Shown here: in pieces, positions 8,184 to 17,145 of the stretch
Layout of the letters: every line of letters begins with the position of its first letter
Position numbering within the stretch: the first letter of the stretch is position 1
Origin: an uncultured Collinsella sp.
GTDB lineage: Bacteria > Actinomycetota > Coriobacteriia > Coriobacteriales > Coriobacteriaceae
Assembly: GCA_934630375.1 (NCBI GenBank)
Contig: CAKTVQ010000002.1
Coordinates: 89,065-153,064 of the forward strand
Length of the DNA: 64,000 nt
Direction: 5' to 3'
The notes under the pieces: generated by a model
The model's input: the letters and a program-made list of their open reading frames with translations, nothing else
The model's database searches: none
Told to the model about the DNA's origin: nothing
Position numbers and translations under genes: made by a program

Positions 8184-9350
8184 TTACTCGGCGTCGGTCT
8201 CCTCGTCCTTCTTCTCGGAAGGCAGCGGGGTAACCTCGATCTCGACGCCCAGAGTCTCAGCAGCAGACTTCATGGACAGGGAGATACGACGACGGTCGAG
8301 GTCGATCTCCATGACCTTGACCTGAACCTTGTCGCCCACGTGGGTGACCTGAGAAGGCTGATCGACGTGCTTGTTGGCCATCTCGGAGATGTGCACCAGG
8401 CCCTCGATGCCCTCGCCCAGGTCGACGAAAGCGCCGAACGGGACAAGCTTGGTCACAGTGCCCTCGACGATAGCGCCAACGGGGTACTTCTTGACCAGTG
8501 CGCGCCACGGATCCTCGGTGGTCTGCTTGAGACCCAGGGAGATGCGCTCGCGGTTGAGATCGACGTCGAGAACCTCGACCTCGACCTCCTGGCCGACCTT
8601 GACAACCTCGGAAGGATGGTTGACGTGGTTCCAGGAGAGCTCGGAGATGTGGATGAGGCCGTCGATACCGCCGAGGTCGACGAAGGCGCCGAAGTCGACG
8701 ATGGAGGAAACGGTGCCCTGGAGACGCATGCCAGACTTGAGCTTGGACAGGATCTCGGAGCGCTCGGCCTTACGGGACTCCTCAAGCACGACGCGACGGG
8801 AGAGGACGACGTTGTTGCGGTTGCGGTCCATCTCGATGACGCGGGCCTCGATGCGGGTGCCCATGTAAGAGGTGAGGTCCTTGACGCGACGGAGGTCGAC
8901 GAGGGAAGCGGGCAGGAAGCCACGCAGGCCGATGTCGAGGATCAGGCCGCCCTTGACAACCTCGATAACCTCGCCCTCGACGTTCTCGCCGGAGTTGAAC
9001 TTCTCCTCGATGCGGTTCCAAGCACGCTCGTACTCGGCACGCTTCTTGGACAGGACCAGACGGCCGTCCTTGTCCTCCTTCTGGAGAACCAGGGCCTCGA
9101 TGGGATCACCGAGTGCAACGATGTCTGCAGGGTTAGCGTCCTTGCGGATGGACAGCTCGCGGACCGGGATAACGCCCTCGGACTTGAATCCGATGTCAAC
9201 GAGCACCTCGTCATGCTCGATCTTAACGACAGTGCCGTTAACGAGATCGCCCTCATCAAAGTCGGTAATCGTACCGTCGATGAGGTTGTTCATCTCCTCC
9301 TCGTTGACATCGTCAAGAGAGAAAATGGACGAGTTCTGAATCTCACTCAA
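8184..9350 (-). CDS. rpsA: 30S ribosomal protein S1
   Basis: The 388-residue protein contains four S1 RNA-binding repeats, at roughly residues 35-105, 120-185, 205-275 and 290-360. Each has the VLVDIGF-like or GAFVDLG strand, and HISELSW/HISEMA in the last two. It binds mRNA on the small subunit. Four repeats is the short form common in Gram-positive bacteria; E. coli S1 has six. The C-terminal tail is acidic. The start is TTG 9350, with AAAGGGG upstream at 8-nt spacing; no ATG fits the conserved N-terminus better. Confidence 0.93.
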   Translation of the reverse strand: MSEIQNSSIFSLDDVNEEEMNNLIDGTITDFDEGDLVNGTVVKIEHDEVLVDIGFKSEGVIPVRELSIRKDANPADIVALGDPIEALVLQKEDKDGRLVLSKKRAEYERAWNRIEEKFNSGENVEGEVIEVVKGGLILDIGLRGFLPASLVDLRRVKDLTSYMGTRIEARVIEMDRNRNNVVLSRRVVLEESRKAERSEILSKLKSGMRLQGTVSSIVDFGAFVDLGGIDGLIHISELSWNHVNHPSEVVKVGQEVEVEVLDVDLNRERISLGLKQTTEDPWRALVKKYPVGAIVEGTVTKLVPFGAFVDLGEGIEGLVHISEMANKHVDQPSQVTHVGDKVQVKVMEIDLDRRRISLSMKSAAETLGVEIEVTPLPSEKKDEETDAE

Positions 9351-9665
9351 AGGTGGACCCCTTTCGAACTACGGGGCCCCGATTGCTAGGACCTACAGAA
9401 GGGTGCGACAAGCACACAACGTTTAGGAACACTCGGGAGCCGACAGATACTAATGTGACGCTTATGCAATCACGTTCGTATAGATTACGGGGAAATTACT
9501 TCGATTTCAAGCGCGAACTGCGATTTTTTACTCGTATGGAGACTTTTTCGCAATCTTGTGGACGACCGTCTCCGTAAGTTGACGATAGGCCGTTAGGCAT
9601 ACGGCTTTGGGGTAAAGTATCCGGAACCAACGATTCTGGAACGATTTTTCGAGAAAGGCGCCCGC
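9351..9665. other. Divergent intergenic region upstream of rpsA and a HAD gene
   Basis: No gene recognised. On the minus strand TTGAAA (9505-9510) and TAATCT (9482-9487), 17 nt apart, are the best candidate rpsA promoter, giving a leader of over 120 nt. A GGAGAC/GTCTCC hairpin is possible near 9538-9572. Confidence 0.4.
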
Positions 9666-10424
9666 GTGCTCAAAGCAGTCGTTTTCGATATGGACGAGAC
9701 GCTTCTTAGCATCAACCTCAACGCGTTCATCCTTCGCTATTTTAAGGATGTCTCGTCGATGCTCGCGGATATCGGGCGCCGCAGCCGCGGTGGCACGATG
9801 GCACGCCTCGGCACCATCCTGGTCGACCTCAACGCCAACCGCCGAAGCGGCACGGACAATCGCACCAATCTTGAGTTTTACCGCACCGAGGTCGAGCGCA
9901 GGTGCGGCATCTGCCTCTCCGATCCTATCATCTACGAGGCATTTACCTACTACGACCGCGAAGTTCTTCCGCATAAGAATGACGACGTCATCAACGCCCA
10001 CGCCATGCCGGGCGCACACGCCGCGCTTCAGGCCGTACAGGACGCAGGGCTGCGCTGCGCGCTCTTCACCAACCCCAGCTTTCCGCAGGGAGCCATCGAG
10101 TGCCGCATGGGTTGGGGCGACCTGGCCGACGCCCCCTTTGAGCTCGTCACGCACATGGGAAACACCACCCGCTGCAAGCCCGATGCCACCTACTATCTAG
10201 AGCAGCTTCAGGTGATGGGGCTCGAGCCGCACGAGGTCCTTATGGTGGGCAACGACCCCAAGCGTGACTTCCCCAGCCCCGCCTGCGGCATTCAGACTGC
10301 CTATGTTGGTCAGGGAAAACCCGGCCGAGCCACCTGGCGCGGAACCATGGAAGACTTCGCCCGCGACTTCAACGCCGTAGTAGAAGCCTTCTACGAACAC
10401 CAAGTAGCCGACGAACTGTCTTAA
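9666..10424 (+). CDS. HAD-superfamily hydrolase
   Basis: The 252-residue protein has all four HAD motifs: FDMDETL (nucleophile D8, general acid D10), LFTNPS (motif II), CKPDATYY (motif III lysine) and MVGNDPKRDF (motif IV). The long insert between motifs I and II is a helical C1 cap. It should be a small-molecule phosphatase; the substrate cannot be read from the sequence. The start is GTG 9666 after GAGAAAGG. Its TAA overlaps the stop of the convergent gene (shared TTAA at 10421-10424). Confidence 0.88.
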   Translation: MLKAVVFDMDETLLSINLNAFILRYFKDVSSMLADIGRRSRGGTMARLGTILVDLNANRRSGTDNRTNLEFYRTEVERRCGICLSDPIIYEAFTYYDREVLPHKNDDVINAHAMPGAHAALQAVQDAGLRCALFTNPSFPQGAIECRMGWGDLADAPFELVTHMGNTTRCKPDATYYLEQLQVMGLEPHEVLMVGNDPKRDFPSPACGIQTAYVGQGKPGRATWRGTMEDFARDFNAVVEAFYEHQVADELS

Positions 10425-11740
10425 CAGACTCGAGTCTTGCCGATCATGATGTTGAGGATCTCGACGTCGGTGTCCTTCATGCCCACGCGGCCCACGTAGC
10501 CCATGCTGGCAATCGTCTGCTCGACGGTATCCTGGATCAAACCCTCGCCGGCACGGAAGCCACGCCCCTGCATGGCCATGTCATGTCCCAGAATCGCCGC
10601 ATCGACGGCAGCCGAAATCTTGGCGGCACAGCTCGCCTTGGCGCCATCGCACACGATGCCGCCAACGTTACCGAGCGTGTTCGAAACCGTCGCGCCAATC
10701 TGCTCGCGCGTGCCACCGCACAGCCAGGTAATCGCAGCGCCGGCGCCGCACGCGGCGCAGATAGCACCGCAAAACGCCGAAAGCGCACCAATATAGCTCT
10801 TGATATGCACGGCGATAAGATCGGACAGCATCACGGCACGCACCAGGCGCTCGTGGTCGCAGCGCAGGTATTCGGCATACTCCATGACGGGCAAGGCGCA
10901 GGTAATGCCCTGATTGCCCGAGCCGCACACAATGGCGACCGGCAGCGCGCAGCCGTTCATGCGGGCGTCGGACCCGGCGGCCGCACGGGCACGGGCCCGG
11001 CAGGCGACGTCATCGGCACGAGCGCCCAGCAGCGTACGGCCCACCTCGGCGCCCCAAGCGTGCGCGAGGCCCTCGGCACTGATCGCGCCGTTCAGCTCAA
11101 TCTGACGCTCAACGGCAGCGAGGGCGCCCTCAATGTCGCCGCCCTCGATAAAGTCGATTATGGACTCAATCGACATGGGCGTGTCGGCCTTATCCGCCGC
11201 CCGCTCAGCCACGACGCGCTCGGCACAGGCGGCGCACTCCCCCGCCGACTTGCCGCACACCGGAATACCGTCGAGCGTATGGCACGTGACATTGGTGTGA
11301 TGGTCGGTAATCTCGACGACCGCGGTATGGCCCCCGGCCGTGGCGGTCACCTTGATGTAGAGGTTGGGCACACCCTCGACAAGCGACACATCGCAGTAGC
11401 CGGCGTCAGCGAGGAGCTCGGTCACGCGAGCACGATCTTCGTCGTTAACGCTCTCGAGCACCTCGAGCGCGCTCTTGGCGTCGCCGCCCACGGCACCCAG
11501 CACGGCCGCAGCTTCAATACCGTGCATACCGCCCGAGTTGGGCACGGTCACGCTCTTAACGTTCTTGATGATGTTGCCCGAGCAGGCAACGTCCATATGA
11601 TCGGGTTCGCAACAGAGCGTCTGGCTCGCCAACGCCGCTGCATAGGCAACGGCAATAGGCTCGGTGCAGCCGAGCGCACAGACAAGCTCGCGGTTCAAAA
11701 CATCGCAAAACGCGGCATCACGAAGGGAATCGGTAGGCAT
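10421..11740 (-). CDS. L-cysteine desulfidase / UPF0597 family protein
   Basis: The 439-residue protein matches the UPF0597 (YhaM/CdsB, serine dehydratase alpha-like) family: GCTEPIAVAYA near residue 24, SGNIIKN, VPNSGG, and in the C-terminal half CGSGNQG and a Cys-rich segment consistent with an oxygen-sensitive Fe-S cluster. Members split L-cysteine to sulfide, ammonia and pyruvate. The ATG has TAGGAGATACCT upstream. It converges on the HAD gene with a 4-nt overlap of stop codons and no terminator between them. Desulfidase activity rather than another beta-elimination is inferred. Confidence 0.85.
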   Translation of the reverse strand: MPTDSLRDAAFCDVLNRELVCALGCTEPIAVAYAAALASQTLCCEPDHMDVACSGNIIKNVKSVTVPNSGGMHGIEAAAVLGAVGGDAKSALEVLESVNDEDRARVTELLADAGYCDVSLVEGVPNLYIKVTATAGGHTAVVEITDHHTNVTCHTLDGIPVCGKSAGECAACAERVVAERAADKADTPMSIESIIDFIEGGDIEGALAAVERQIELNGAISAEGLAHAWGAEVGRTLLGARADDVACRARARAAAGSDARMNGCALPVAIVCGSGNQGITCALPVMEYAEYLRCDHERLVRAVMLSDLIAVHIKSYIGALSAFCGAICAACGAGAAITWLCGGTREQIGATVSNTLGNVGGIVCDGAKASCAAKISAAVDAAILGHDMAMQGRGFRAGEGLIQDTVEQTIASMGYVGRVGMKDTDVEILNIMIGKTRVC

Positions 11741-12012
11741 AGGTATCTCCTACTTGCATAACGGGCTGGGCTCTCGAAAATAATTAGCTCTTTTATTTGA
11801 TAACAATGCATCAAAAACCGCAACCATGGTTCCGGCGGACGGCGCTCAAGCACAAACTGGCGGCATTCATTCATGAAAAGCAGGTCTTGTTGCCTGCTAA
11901 AGCGTTTGACCAAAAAACGCCCGAGCGTTTACACAAAAGTCGCGCTATCATGCAGTCGAACGCGGTAAACACCTTTAGCATTTGCGCCGCACAGACCAGA
12001 GAGGAACCATCC

Positions 12013-12480
12013 ATGAAGATCGGTATCGGTAACGACCACGCCGCCGTCGAGCTCAAGAACATCATTTCCGAGCACCTAAAGGAGCGCGGCTGCGAGGTCG
12101 TGAACTTTGGCACCGACACCTCCGAGAGCTTCGACTACCCCATCGCCGGTTACAAGGTGGGCAAGGCAGTTGCCAACGGCGACGTCGACCTGGGTATCCT
12201 GATCTGCGGTACCGGCGTCGGGATTAGCCTGGCTGCCAACAAGGTCGAGGGCGTACGCGCCGTCGTATGCTCCGAGCCCTTCAGCGCCAAGCTCTCCCGC
12301 ATGCACAACAACACCAACGTGCTCGCCTTTGGTGCCCGCGTCGTGGGCTCCGAGCTCGCCAAAATGATTGTCGACGAGTGGCTCGACGCCGAGTTCGAGG
12401 GCGGCCGTCACGAGCGTCGCGTTAACCTCCTCAATGAGATCGACCAGACCCGCGGCCTCAAGGTCGTCGACGAGGCCTAA
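12013..12480 (+). CDS. rpiB: Ribose 5-phosphate isomerase B
   Basis: The 155-residue protein begins MKIGIGNDHAA and contains the RpiB/LacAB signature GILICGTGVGISLAANK with the catalytic cysteine, plus MHNNTNVLAFG. It interconverts ribose 5-phosphate and ribulose 5-phosphate in the pentose phosphate pathway. ATG 12013 is used because AGAGGA precedes it and family N-termini start here; the frame is open about 215 nt further upstream without protein-like sequence. The 272-nt upstream region is AT-rich and probably holds the divergent promoters. A strong terminator follows. Confidence 0.94.
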   Translation: MKIGIGNDHAAVELKNIISEHLKERGCEVVNFGTDTSESFDYPIAGYKVGKAVANGDVDLGILICGTGVGISLAANKVEGVRAVVCSEPFSAKLSRMHNNTNVLAFGARVVGSELAKMIVDEWLDAEFEGGRHERRVNLLNEIDQTRGLKVVDEA

Positions 12481-12506
12481 GCTACTCAGCGCCACAAACT
12501 AACAGC

Positions 12507-12554
12507 AAGGGGCCCGCTCGGAACACATGTCCGAGCGGGCCCCTTCATAGATTT
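12507..12554 (+). terminator. Terminator of rpiB
   Basis: AAGGGGCCCGCTCGGA (12507-12522) pairs perfectly with 12530-12545, and ATTTT follows a few bases later. Confidence 0.82.
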
Positions 12555-12560
12555 TGGAAT

Positions 12561-12594
12561 AAAAGGGCGCCGCGGATGGAGTTCCGCGGCGCCC
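12561..12594 (-). terminator. Terminator of ndk
   Basis: GGGCGCCGCGGA (12565-12576) pairs with 12583-12594; the minus strand continues into TTTTATTCC. Confidence 0.85.
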
Positions 12595-12632
12595 AAGCCA
12601 CACGCTAACAGCTTTAAGGAGTCAAAGCTGGT

Positions 12633-13037
12633 TTAGCCAAAGAAGCGCTTGATCTCGATCTCGGCGTTCTCCAGGCAGTCGGAGCCGTGAATAACGTTGG
12701 CGTTGACATCGACGGCGAAGTCACCGCGGATGGTGCCGGGGGCAGCATCAAGCGGGTTGGTAGCACCCATAAGGGTGCGCATCTTAGCAACGGCAGAAGG
12801 ACCGGAAACAACCATCTTGACGACCGGACCGCTCGTCATAAAGTCGCACAGACCGCCAAAGAAGGGTTTGTCGGCCAGATGGGCGTAGTGCTCCTCGACG
12901 GTAGCGCGCTCGAGCGTGGTCATCTCCATGCGCTCGATGACAAGGCCGCTGCGCTCGATACGAGCAACGATCTCGCCGATCTTGCGATCGCGCACGGCGT
13001 CGGGCTTAATCATGATGAAGGTCTTCTCGATAGCCAT
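12633..13037 (-). CDS. ndk: Nucleoside diphosphate kinase
   Basis: The 134-residue protein starts MAIEKTFIMIKPDAV and carries the active-site histidine in NVIHGSD (H117), with the Kpn-loop region intact. It transfers the gamma phosphate from ATP to other NDPs through a phosphohistidine. Length is typical. The start at 13037 follows AAAGGCTACCTT; upstream in-frame codons are not protein-like. It has its own promoter (13101-13129) and terminator, so it is likely monocistronic. Confidence 0.95.
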   Translation of the reverse strand: MAIEKTFIMIKPDAVRDRKIGEIVARIERSGLVIERMEMTTLERATVEEHYAHLADKPFFGGLCDFMTSGPVVKMVVSGPSAVAKMRTLMGATNPLDAAPGTIRGDFAVDVNANVIHGSDCLENAEIEIKRFFG

Positions 13038-13100
13038 AAGGTAGCCTTTCAAGTAGGTTCGCGCGTGCCCAAGTCCCATTCCGGCACCCGCCTGGACTGC

Positions 13101-13129
13101 ATCGTAACAGAGTTCTAGCTGCAGTTAAA
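13101..13129 (-). promoter_or_regulatory. Candidate promoter of ndk
   Basis: On the minus strand TTTAAC and TACGAT are spaced by 17 nt, giving a leader of about 60 nt. Confidence 0.5.
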
Positions 13130-13337
13130 CAAAAAGCCGTTTATTGAAGCGTTATTATTAATTGAAGCGCTCCATATGTGTCACTTCTGTTCCGAAGCCC
13201 GACTAGAGTACCATCCGCCCCACTTCCAACTGCAACGAACAGAACGGACGGTCGATTGCCGCCCGTGAACGCACCCCCATCACAACCTGCCCAAAGGTCC
13301 TACAAAAGTTCTCGACAAGCTCCTTCCTTCCCTATAA
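13130..13337. other. Intergenic region between ndk and argH
   Basis: AT-rich near ndk, with two copies of TTGAAGCG spaced 18 nt apart (13145-13152 and 13163-13170). No gene recognised. Confidence 0.35.
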
Positions 13338-13367
13338 CAAAACGGGCGCCCACCGTAGCGAGCACCC
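13338..13367 (-). terminator. Terminator of argH
   Basis: A 10-bp stem with several G-U pairs (minus strand GGGTGCTCGC with GTGGGCGCCC, loop TACG) is followed by GTTTTGTTA. Confidence 0.7.
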
Positions 13368-13414
13368 ATAAAGGCAAGATATGATGAACGCACCAGACAG
13401 ACGCATCCAATAAG

Positions 13415-14845
13415 CTAATTAGCTCCGTGGCCCATCTCGACGACCTTGGTCAACGAGCCAAACACACCTTCGTCGGCAACGAGTTGTGCCTCGGCACGCT
13501 GCAGCTGCACGGCAACGGCGGCAGGGGCGGTACCGCCCTCGGTAGTGCGCGCGGCGACAATCGACGGGATATCGAGCGCCTCGGTAATATCGTGCTCAAA
13601 GAGCGGGCTTGCCTCCTGGAACACCTCAAACGGCAGGTCCTCAAGATTGCAACCGCGCTTCTCGCACATCAGGACCAGGTGGCCCACCACGGCGTGCGCC
13701 TCGCGGAACGGAAGTCCGCGCTTAGCGAGGTAGTCGGCAACGTCAGTGGCCGCCAGGTGGCCAACGCCGCACTCGCGCGCCATGGCGTCCTCGTTGACGG
13801 TCCAGGTCGAGATCATGCCGGCCATAACGGACAGGCACTGCATGAGCGTATGGGCGGTATCGAGCGCGCCCTCCTTGTCCTCCTGCAGGTCCTTGTTATA
13901 AGCCAGCGGCAGGCCCTTCATGGTCACCAGCAGCTGGACCAAGTTGCCGTACACGCGACCGCTCTTGCCACGGATGAGTTCGGCGAAGTCGGGGTTCTTC
14001 TTCTGCGGCATGATGGAAGAGCCGGTGGAGTACGAGTCGGACAGCGTAATAAAGCCAAACTCGGAGCTCGACCACAGCACGATCTCCTCAGAGAGGCGCG
14101 AGAGGTGCATGGCCATAACGGAGCCGGCATAGTGCAGATCGAGCAGGAAGTCACGGTCCGAAACAGCATCGAGCGAGTTAGGAATCACGCCCGCAAAGCC
14201 AAGCTCGGCAGCCGTCATCTGACGATCGAGCGGATAGCTTGTACCAGCAAGCGCGGCGGCACCCAACGGGCAGTTGTCGGCAGCATCAAAGGCAGCCTTC
14301 AGGCGCGTAAAGTCGCGCGCGAACATCCAGGAATACGCCAGCAGATGGTGCGAGAGCAGCACAGGTTGAGCATGCTGCATATGTGTATAACCCGGCAAAA
14401 TCACCTTGTCATACTTCTTGGCGGCGTCCACCAGCACGTGACGCAGCTGCAGGTTGGCCTCCATGAGCTCCTTGGCCAACGCCTTGACGCCCAGGCGCGT
14501 ATCGGTCGCCACCTGGTCGTTGCGCGAACGCCCAGTATGCAAGCGCTTACCGGCCTCGCCGATACGGCGCGTCAGCTCGCTCTCGATGGACATATGGATG
14601 TCCTCGTCGTTGATATCGAAGGTGAAGTTGCCGGCATCGATATCCTGTTCGATTCCGGTCAGGCCCTCGGCAATCGCCTGCTCATCCTCGGCACTGATGA
14701 TGCCCTGGGCCGCCAGCATCTTGGCATGCGCCTTAGAACCGGCGATATCCTGCTTATAGAGATGTTTGTCGACCGGCAGCGACGCGCCAAACTCCTGCGT
14801 GACCTCGGCCACTCCCGCCTCAAAACGACCGCCCCAAAGAGCCAT
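13415..14845 (-). CDS. argH: Argininosuccinate lyase
   Basis: The 476-residue protein has the fumarase/aspartase-superfamily signature GSSIMPQKKNPD, plus MALWGGRFEAG at the N-terminus and HTGRSRNDQVATD. It splits argininosuccinate to arginine and fumarate, the last step of arginine synthesis. ATG 14845 has AAAGGGGACGG upstream and gives the conserved N-terminus; a TTG seven codons upstream is less likely. It lies downstream of argG on the same strand, but a small unrecognised gene and hairpins intervene, so cotranscription is not certain. Confidence 0.95.
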   Translation of the reverse strand: MALWGGRFEAGVAEVTQEFGASLPVDKHLYKQDIAGSKAHAKMLAAQGIISAEDEQAIAEGLTGIEQDIDAGNFTFDINDEDIHMSIESELTRRIGEAGKRLHTGRSRNDQVATDTRLGVKALAKELMEANLQLRHVLVDAAKKYDKVILPGYTHMQHAQPVLLSHHLLAYSWMFARDFTRLKAAFDAADNCPLGAAALAGTSYPLDRQMTAAELGFAGVIPNSLDAVSDRDFLLDLHYAGSVMAMHLSRLSEEIVLWSSSEFGFITLSDSYSTGSSIMPQKKNPDFAELIRGKSGRVYGNLVQLLVTMKGLPLAYNKDLQEDKEGALDTAHTLMQCLSVMAGMISTWTVNEDAMARECGVGHLAATDVADYLAKRGLPFREAHAVVGHLVLMCEKRGCNLEDLPFEVFQEASPLFEHDITEALDIPSIVAARTTEGGTAPAAVAVQLQRAEAQLVADEGVFGSLTKVVEMGHGAN

Positions 14846-14961
14846 AGAACCGTCCCCTTTCTCCAATTACCAACAAGCGCCCAAAGCAATACGCCATGTC
14901 GCTAAAGCGATTTTTCAACCGCTAGTTTTACACATTCCCCACCGTGCGCGGGGCCATGTAG

Positions 14962-15132
14962 CTAATTTGCAAAGAAGTGACGCACCATGCACTTGGCACC
15001 CAACGTCTCCCTCCGAATGTTGCCCTGCGAACCGTCAATCCAAGCCTTCAGGCTCATAGGGACGTCCTCGACCTTCGCAGCATCGAGCTCGGGCGCGAGG
15101 GAAAGTAAAGCATGCGCGATAGCATTGAACAT
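14962..15132 (-). CDS. Small protein of unknown function between argG and argH
   Basis: A 56-residue frame starting MFNAIAHALLSLAPELD and ending VRHFFAN. GAGGAG with good spacing lies just before the ATG, which is the main reason to call it a gene. I recognise no domain. It has an amphipathic N-terminal half, one cysteine and a basic middle. It could be a true small protein, or the remnant of a larger one. It sits 116 nt upstream of argH and 233 nt downstream of argG, on the same strand as both. Confidence 0.5.
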   Translation of the reverse strand: MFNAIAHALLSLAPELDAAKVEDVPMSLKAWIDGSQGNIRRETLGAKCMVRHFFAN

Positions 15133-15182
15133 AATGGATACTCCTCATATATATGGGCGCAGAGCCGCCAAATTGATAGAAG

Positions 15183-15212
15183 GAGCCCCGCCGGACAACC
15201 CCGGCGGGGCTC
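15183..15212 (-). terminator. Hairpin downstream of argG
   Basis: GAGCCCCGCCGG (15183-15194) pairs perfectly with 15201-15212. On the minus strand CTTCTATCAATTT follows, so termination is likely partial. Confidence 0.6.
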
Positions 15213-15365
15213 GGACTCAGCCGCAGTCGCGGCATCATATATGCGGGCGGAACGTAGGGGCCACCGATGTTAAGAAGTGTCAGCAAGCATAACGAAAGGT
15301 AGGGACCCCGTGCGCCCGTTATGTATCACGCGGATGGGCCGCGCGGATACCAAGGGAAGGAGGCG

Positions 15366-16592
15366 CTAGGCCTGGGCGGCAGCAGAGCTGGGACCCTGGA
15401 CCTTTGCCCACGTCTTGAGCGACAGCGTATCGATCTCGATAAAGCCGGCGCTGGCCTTCTCGTCAAACGTGGTGTCGCGGTCGTAGGTAGCCAGACCGTA
15501 GTCATAGAGGCTGAAGGGGCTCTTGCGGCCGACGACATGGCAGTTGCCCTTAAAGAACTTCAGACGGACGGTACCGGTCACGAACTTCTGGGTGTCAGCC
15601 ATAAAGGCATCGAGCGCATTTTTGAGCGGGCTGTACCACTGGCCGTTGTACACGGCGGTGGCCCAATCCTGCTCGAGCTTAATCTTGGCCTTGAGCAGGT
15701 CGCCCTCGACGCAAATGTCCTCAAGCGCCTTGTGGGCGGTGATGAGCGTCAGGGCGCCGGGAACCTCATAGCACTCGCGGCTCTTGAGGCCCACTAGACG
15801 GTCCTCGACCAGATCGAGACGGCCAAAGCCGTTGTCGCCGGAGATCTTGTTGAGCGCGATGATGATTTCGGAGAGCTTCATCTTCTTGCCGTCGACGGCG
15901 ACGGGCTTGCCGGCCTCAAACTCAATCTCGGTGTAAGTCGGGGTGTCCGGCGTGTCCTCGGGGTTCTTGGTCATAACCCAAGCGTCGTCGAGCGGCTCGT
16001 TCCAAGGATCCTCCAGGTGACCGCACTCGATGGCACGACCCCACAGGTTGTCGTCGATGGAGTAGGGGTTGTCGTTGGCACCCTCGGGAACCGGCACGTT
16101 GTGAGCATGGGCGTAGGCGACCTCGTCGGGACGACACTTCAGGTCCCACTCGCGAACCGGGGCGATAACCTTGAGCTCGGGGTCGAGGGCCTTGACGGCG
16201 GCCTCAAAACGGACCTGGTCGTTACCCTTGCCGGTGCAGCCGTGGGCGACGTAGGTCGCGCCAAACTCGTGGGCGACCTCGACAAGCTTCTTGGCGAGCA
16301 GCGGACGGGAAAGAGCGGAGAGCAGCGGATACTTGTTCTCGTACATGGAGTTTGCGGCGATGGCCTTGGTCAGGAACTCATCGGAGAACTCGTCGCGCAG
16401 ATCGAGCACCTGGCAATCCAGAACGCCCAGGTCGAGGGCCTTCTGCTTCTTGGCGTCCAGGCCGGTCTCCTCCTGGCCCACATTGCCGCAGACACAAACG
16501 ACATCGAGATTCTTCTCGTCCTGGAGCCACTTGACACATACGGATGTATCAAGACCACCGGAATATGCGAGAACGACTTTTTCCTTGCTCAT
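15366..16592 (-). CDS. argG: Argininosuccinate synthase
   Basis: The 408-residue protein has the PP-loop ATP pyrophosphatase motif AYSGGLDTS at residues 9-17, then HGCTGKGNDQVRFE, and SPFSLYD near the C-terminus. It joins citrulline and aspartate using ATP to AMP. The start at 16592 follows AAAGGAAACAGCC; the frame is open upstream but lacks family similarity there. About 200 nt upstream lie an arginine-rich leader peptide and competing hairpins, suggesting attenuation by charged tRNA-Arg. No argBCDF genes are in the window. Confidence 0.95.
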   Translation of the reverse strand: MSKEKVVLAYSGGLDTSVCVKWLQDEKNLDVVCVCGNVGQEETGLDAKKQKALDLGVLDCQVLDLRDEFSDEFLTKAIAANSMYENKYPLLSALSRPLLAKKLVEVAHEFGATYVAHGCTGKGNDQVRFEAAVKALDPELKVIAPVREWDLKCRPDEVAYAHAHNVPVPEGANDNPYSIDDNLWGRAIECGHLEDPWNEPLDDAWVMTKNPEDTPDTPTYTEIEFEAGKPVAVDGKKMKLSEIIIALNKISGDNGFGRLDLVEDRLVGLKSRECYEVPGALTLITAHKALEDICVEGDLLKAKIKLEQDWATAVYNGQWYSPLKNALDAFMADTQKFVTGTVRLKFFKGNCHVVGRKSPFSLYDYGLATYDRDTTFDEKASAGFIEIDTLSLKTWAKVQGPSSAAAQA

Positions 16593-16734
16593 GGCTGTTT
16601 CCTTTCGCCCTTGGTAGCTAGTTAGAACATCGGTCAGTTGCAAGTCATTTCAAGGTCAAATACCGTGCAATATCAGGTTAAATAGCAAAAATCAGCACAT
16701 ACATGCCCTAGAAACATGCAGCAATGTCGTGCTA

Positions 16735-16790
16735 AAACCCAACGACCTCAAAATGACTCTGTTGAGGCGATTCGCCCCATACGGACAGAG
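16735..16790 (-). promoter_or_regulatory. Candidate attenuator of argG: two competing hairpins
   Basis: On the minus strand CTCTGT...ACAGAG with an inner GGGGCG/CGCCTC stem (16757-16790) is followed by TCATTTTG, a terminator-like arrangement. The alternative stem CCTCAA/TTGAGG (16746-16767) uses bases of the first one, so the two cannot form together. The structures begin 7 nt after the stop of the leader peptide. Confidence 0.55.
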
Positions 16791-16797
16791 ACGATTG

Positions 16798-16872
16798 TTA
16801 TCGTCGTCGGGAAATTGCGCGCTGGCGTCGGATGGCATTGTCTGCAGTAGTGGTGATCTTTACGAACTGCAT
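16798..16872 (-). CDS. Arginine-rich leader peptide upstream of argG
   Basis: A 24-residue frame with a strong ribosome site (AAGGAG, 6-nt spacing). Its last ten residues, RRQRAISRRR, contain six arginines, four encoded by CGA and two by CGC. The position before argG, the run of codons for the pathway's end product, and the alternative hairpins just after the stop are the hallmarks of an amino-acid attenuation leader. Function is inferred; I know of no description of this peptide. Confidence 0.65.
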   Translation of the reverse strand: MQFVKITTTADNAIRRQRAISRRR

Positions 16873-17145
16873 CTGCCTCTCCTTTCACCTATCGCCGGGC
16901 GCAATTCTAATATCGCAAACGGTACCTTTTCCTCGGTAAGCGGTGCTTTTTCGTCTCCGTTTTCGATGGTCGCTATATTACGCTAAAGTGCCTGCCGTAC
17001 AAGCGACAAATTCAAATTTCTGAAAAGTTTTTTCATTAGTTTGTGAATTGCAGTGCAAGTACGCACCATTCCTGCGAAAATACGCTCGATTACATAGCAG
17101 AGGGTCATTACGCCCGAAACAGTCTGGAAACGGAAAGGCGCATTT
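16873..17145. other. Divergent region between argG leader and HAD gene
   Basis: AT-rich promoter region. On the minus strand TAGAAT near 16905-16910 could be the -10 of the argG leader transcript, but the -35 is poor. No other gene seen. Confidence 0.35.

Noticed and set aside
13178..13384. Plus-strand frame of 68 codons between ndk and argH
   Set aside because: Pro/Ser/Arg-rich low-complexity product, no ribosome site, overlaps the argH terminator.
16729..16986. Plus-strand frame of 85 codons opposite the argG leader
   Set aside because: No ribosome site or recognisable sequence; the minus-strand leader peptide explains the region better.
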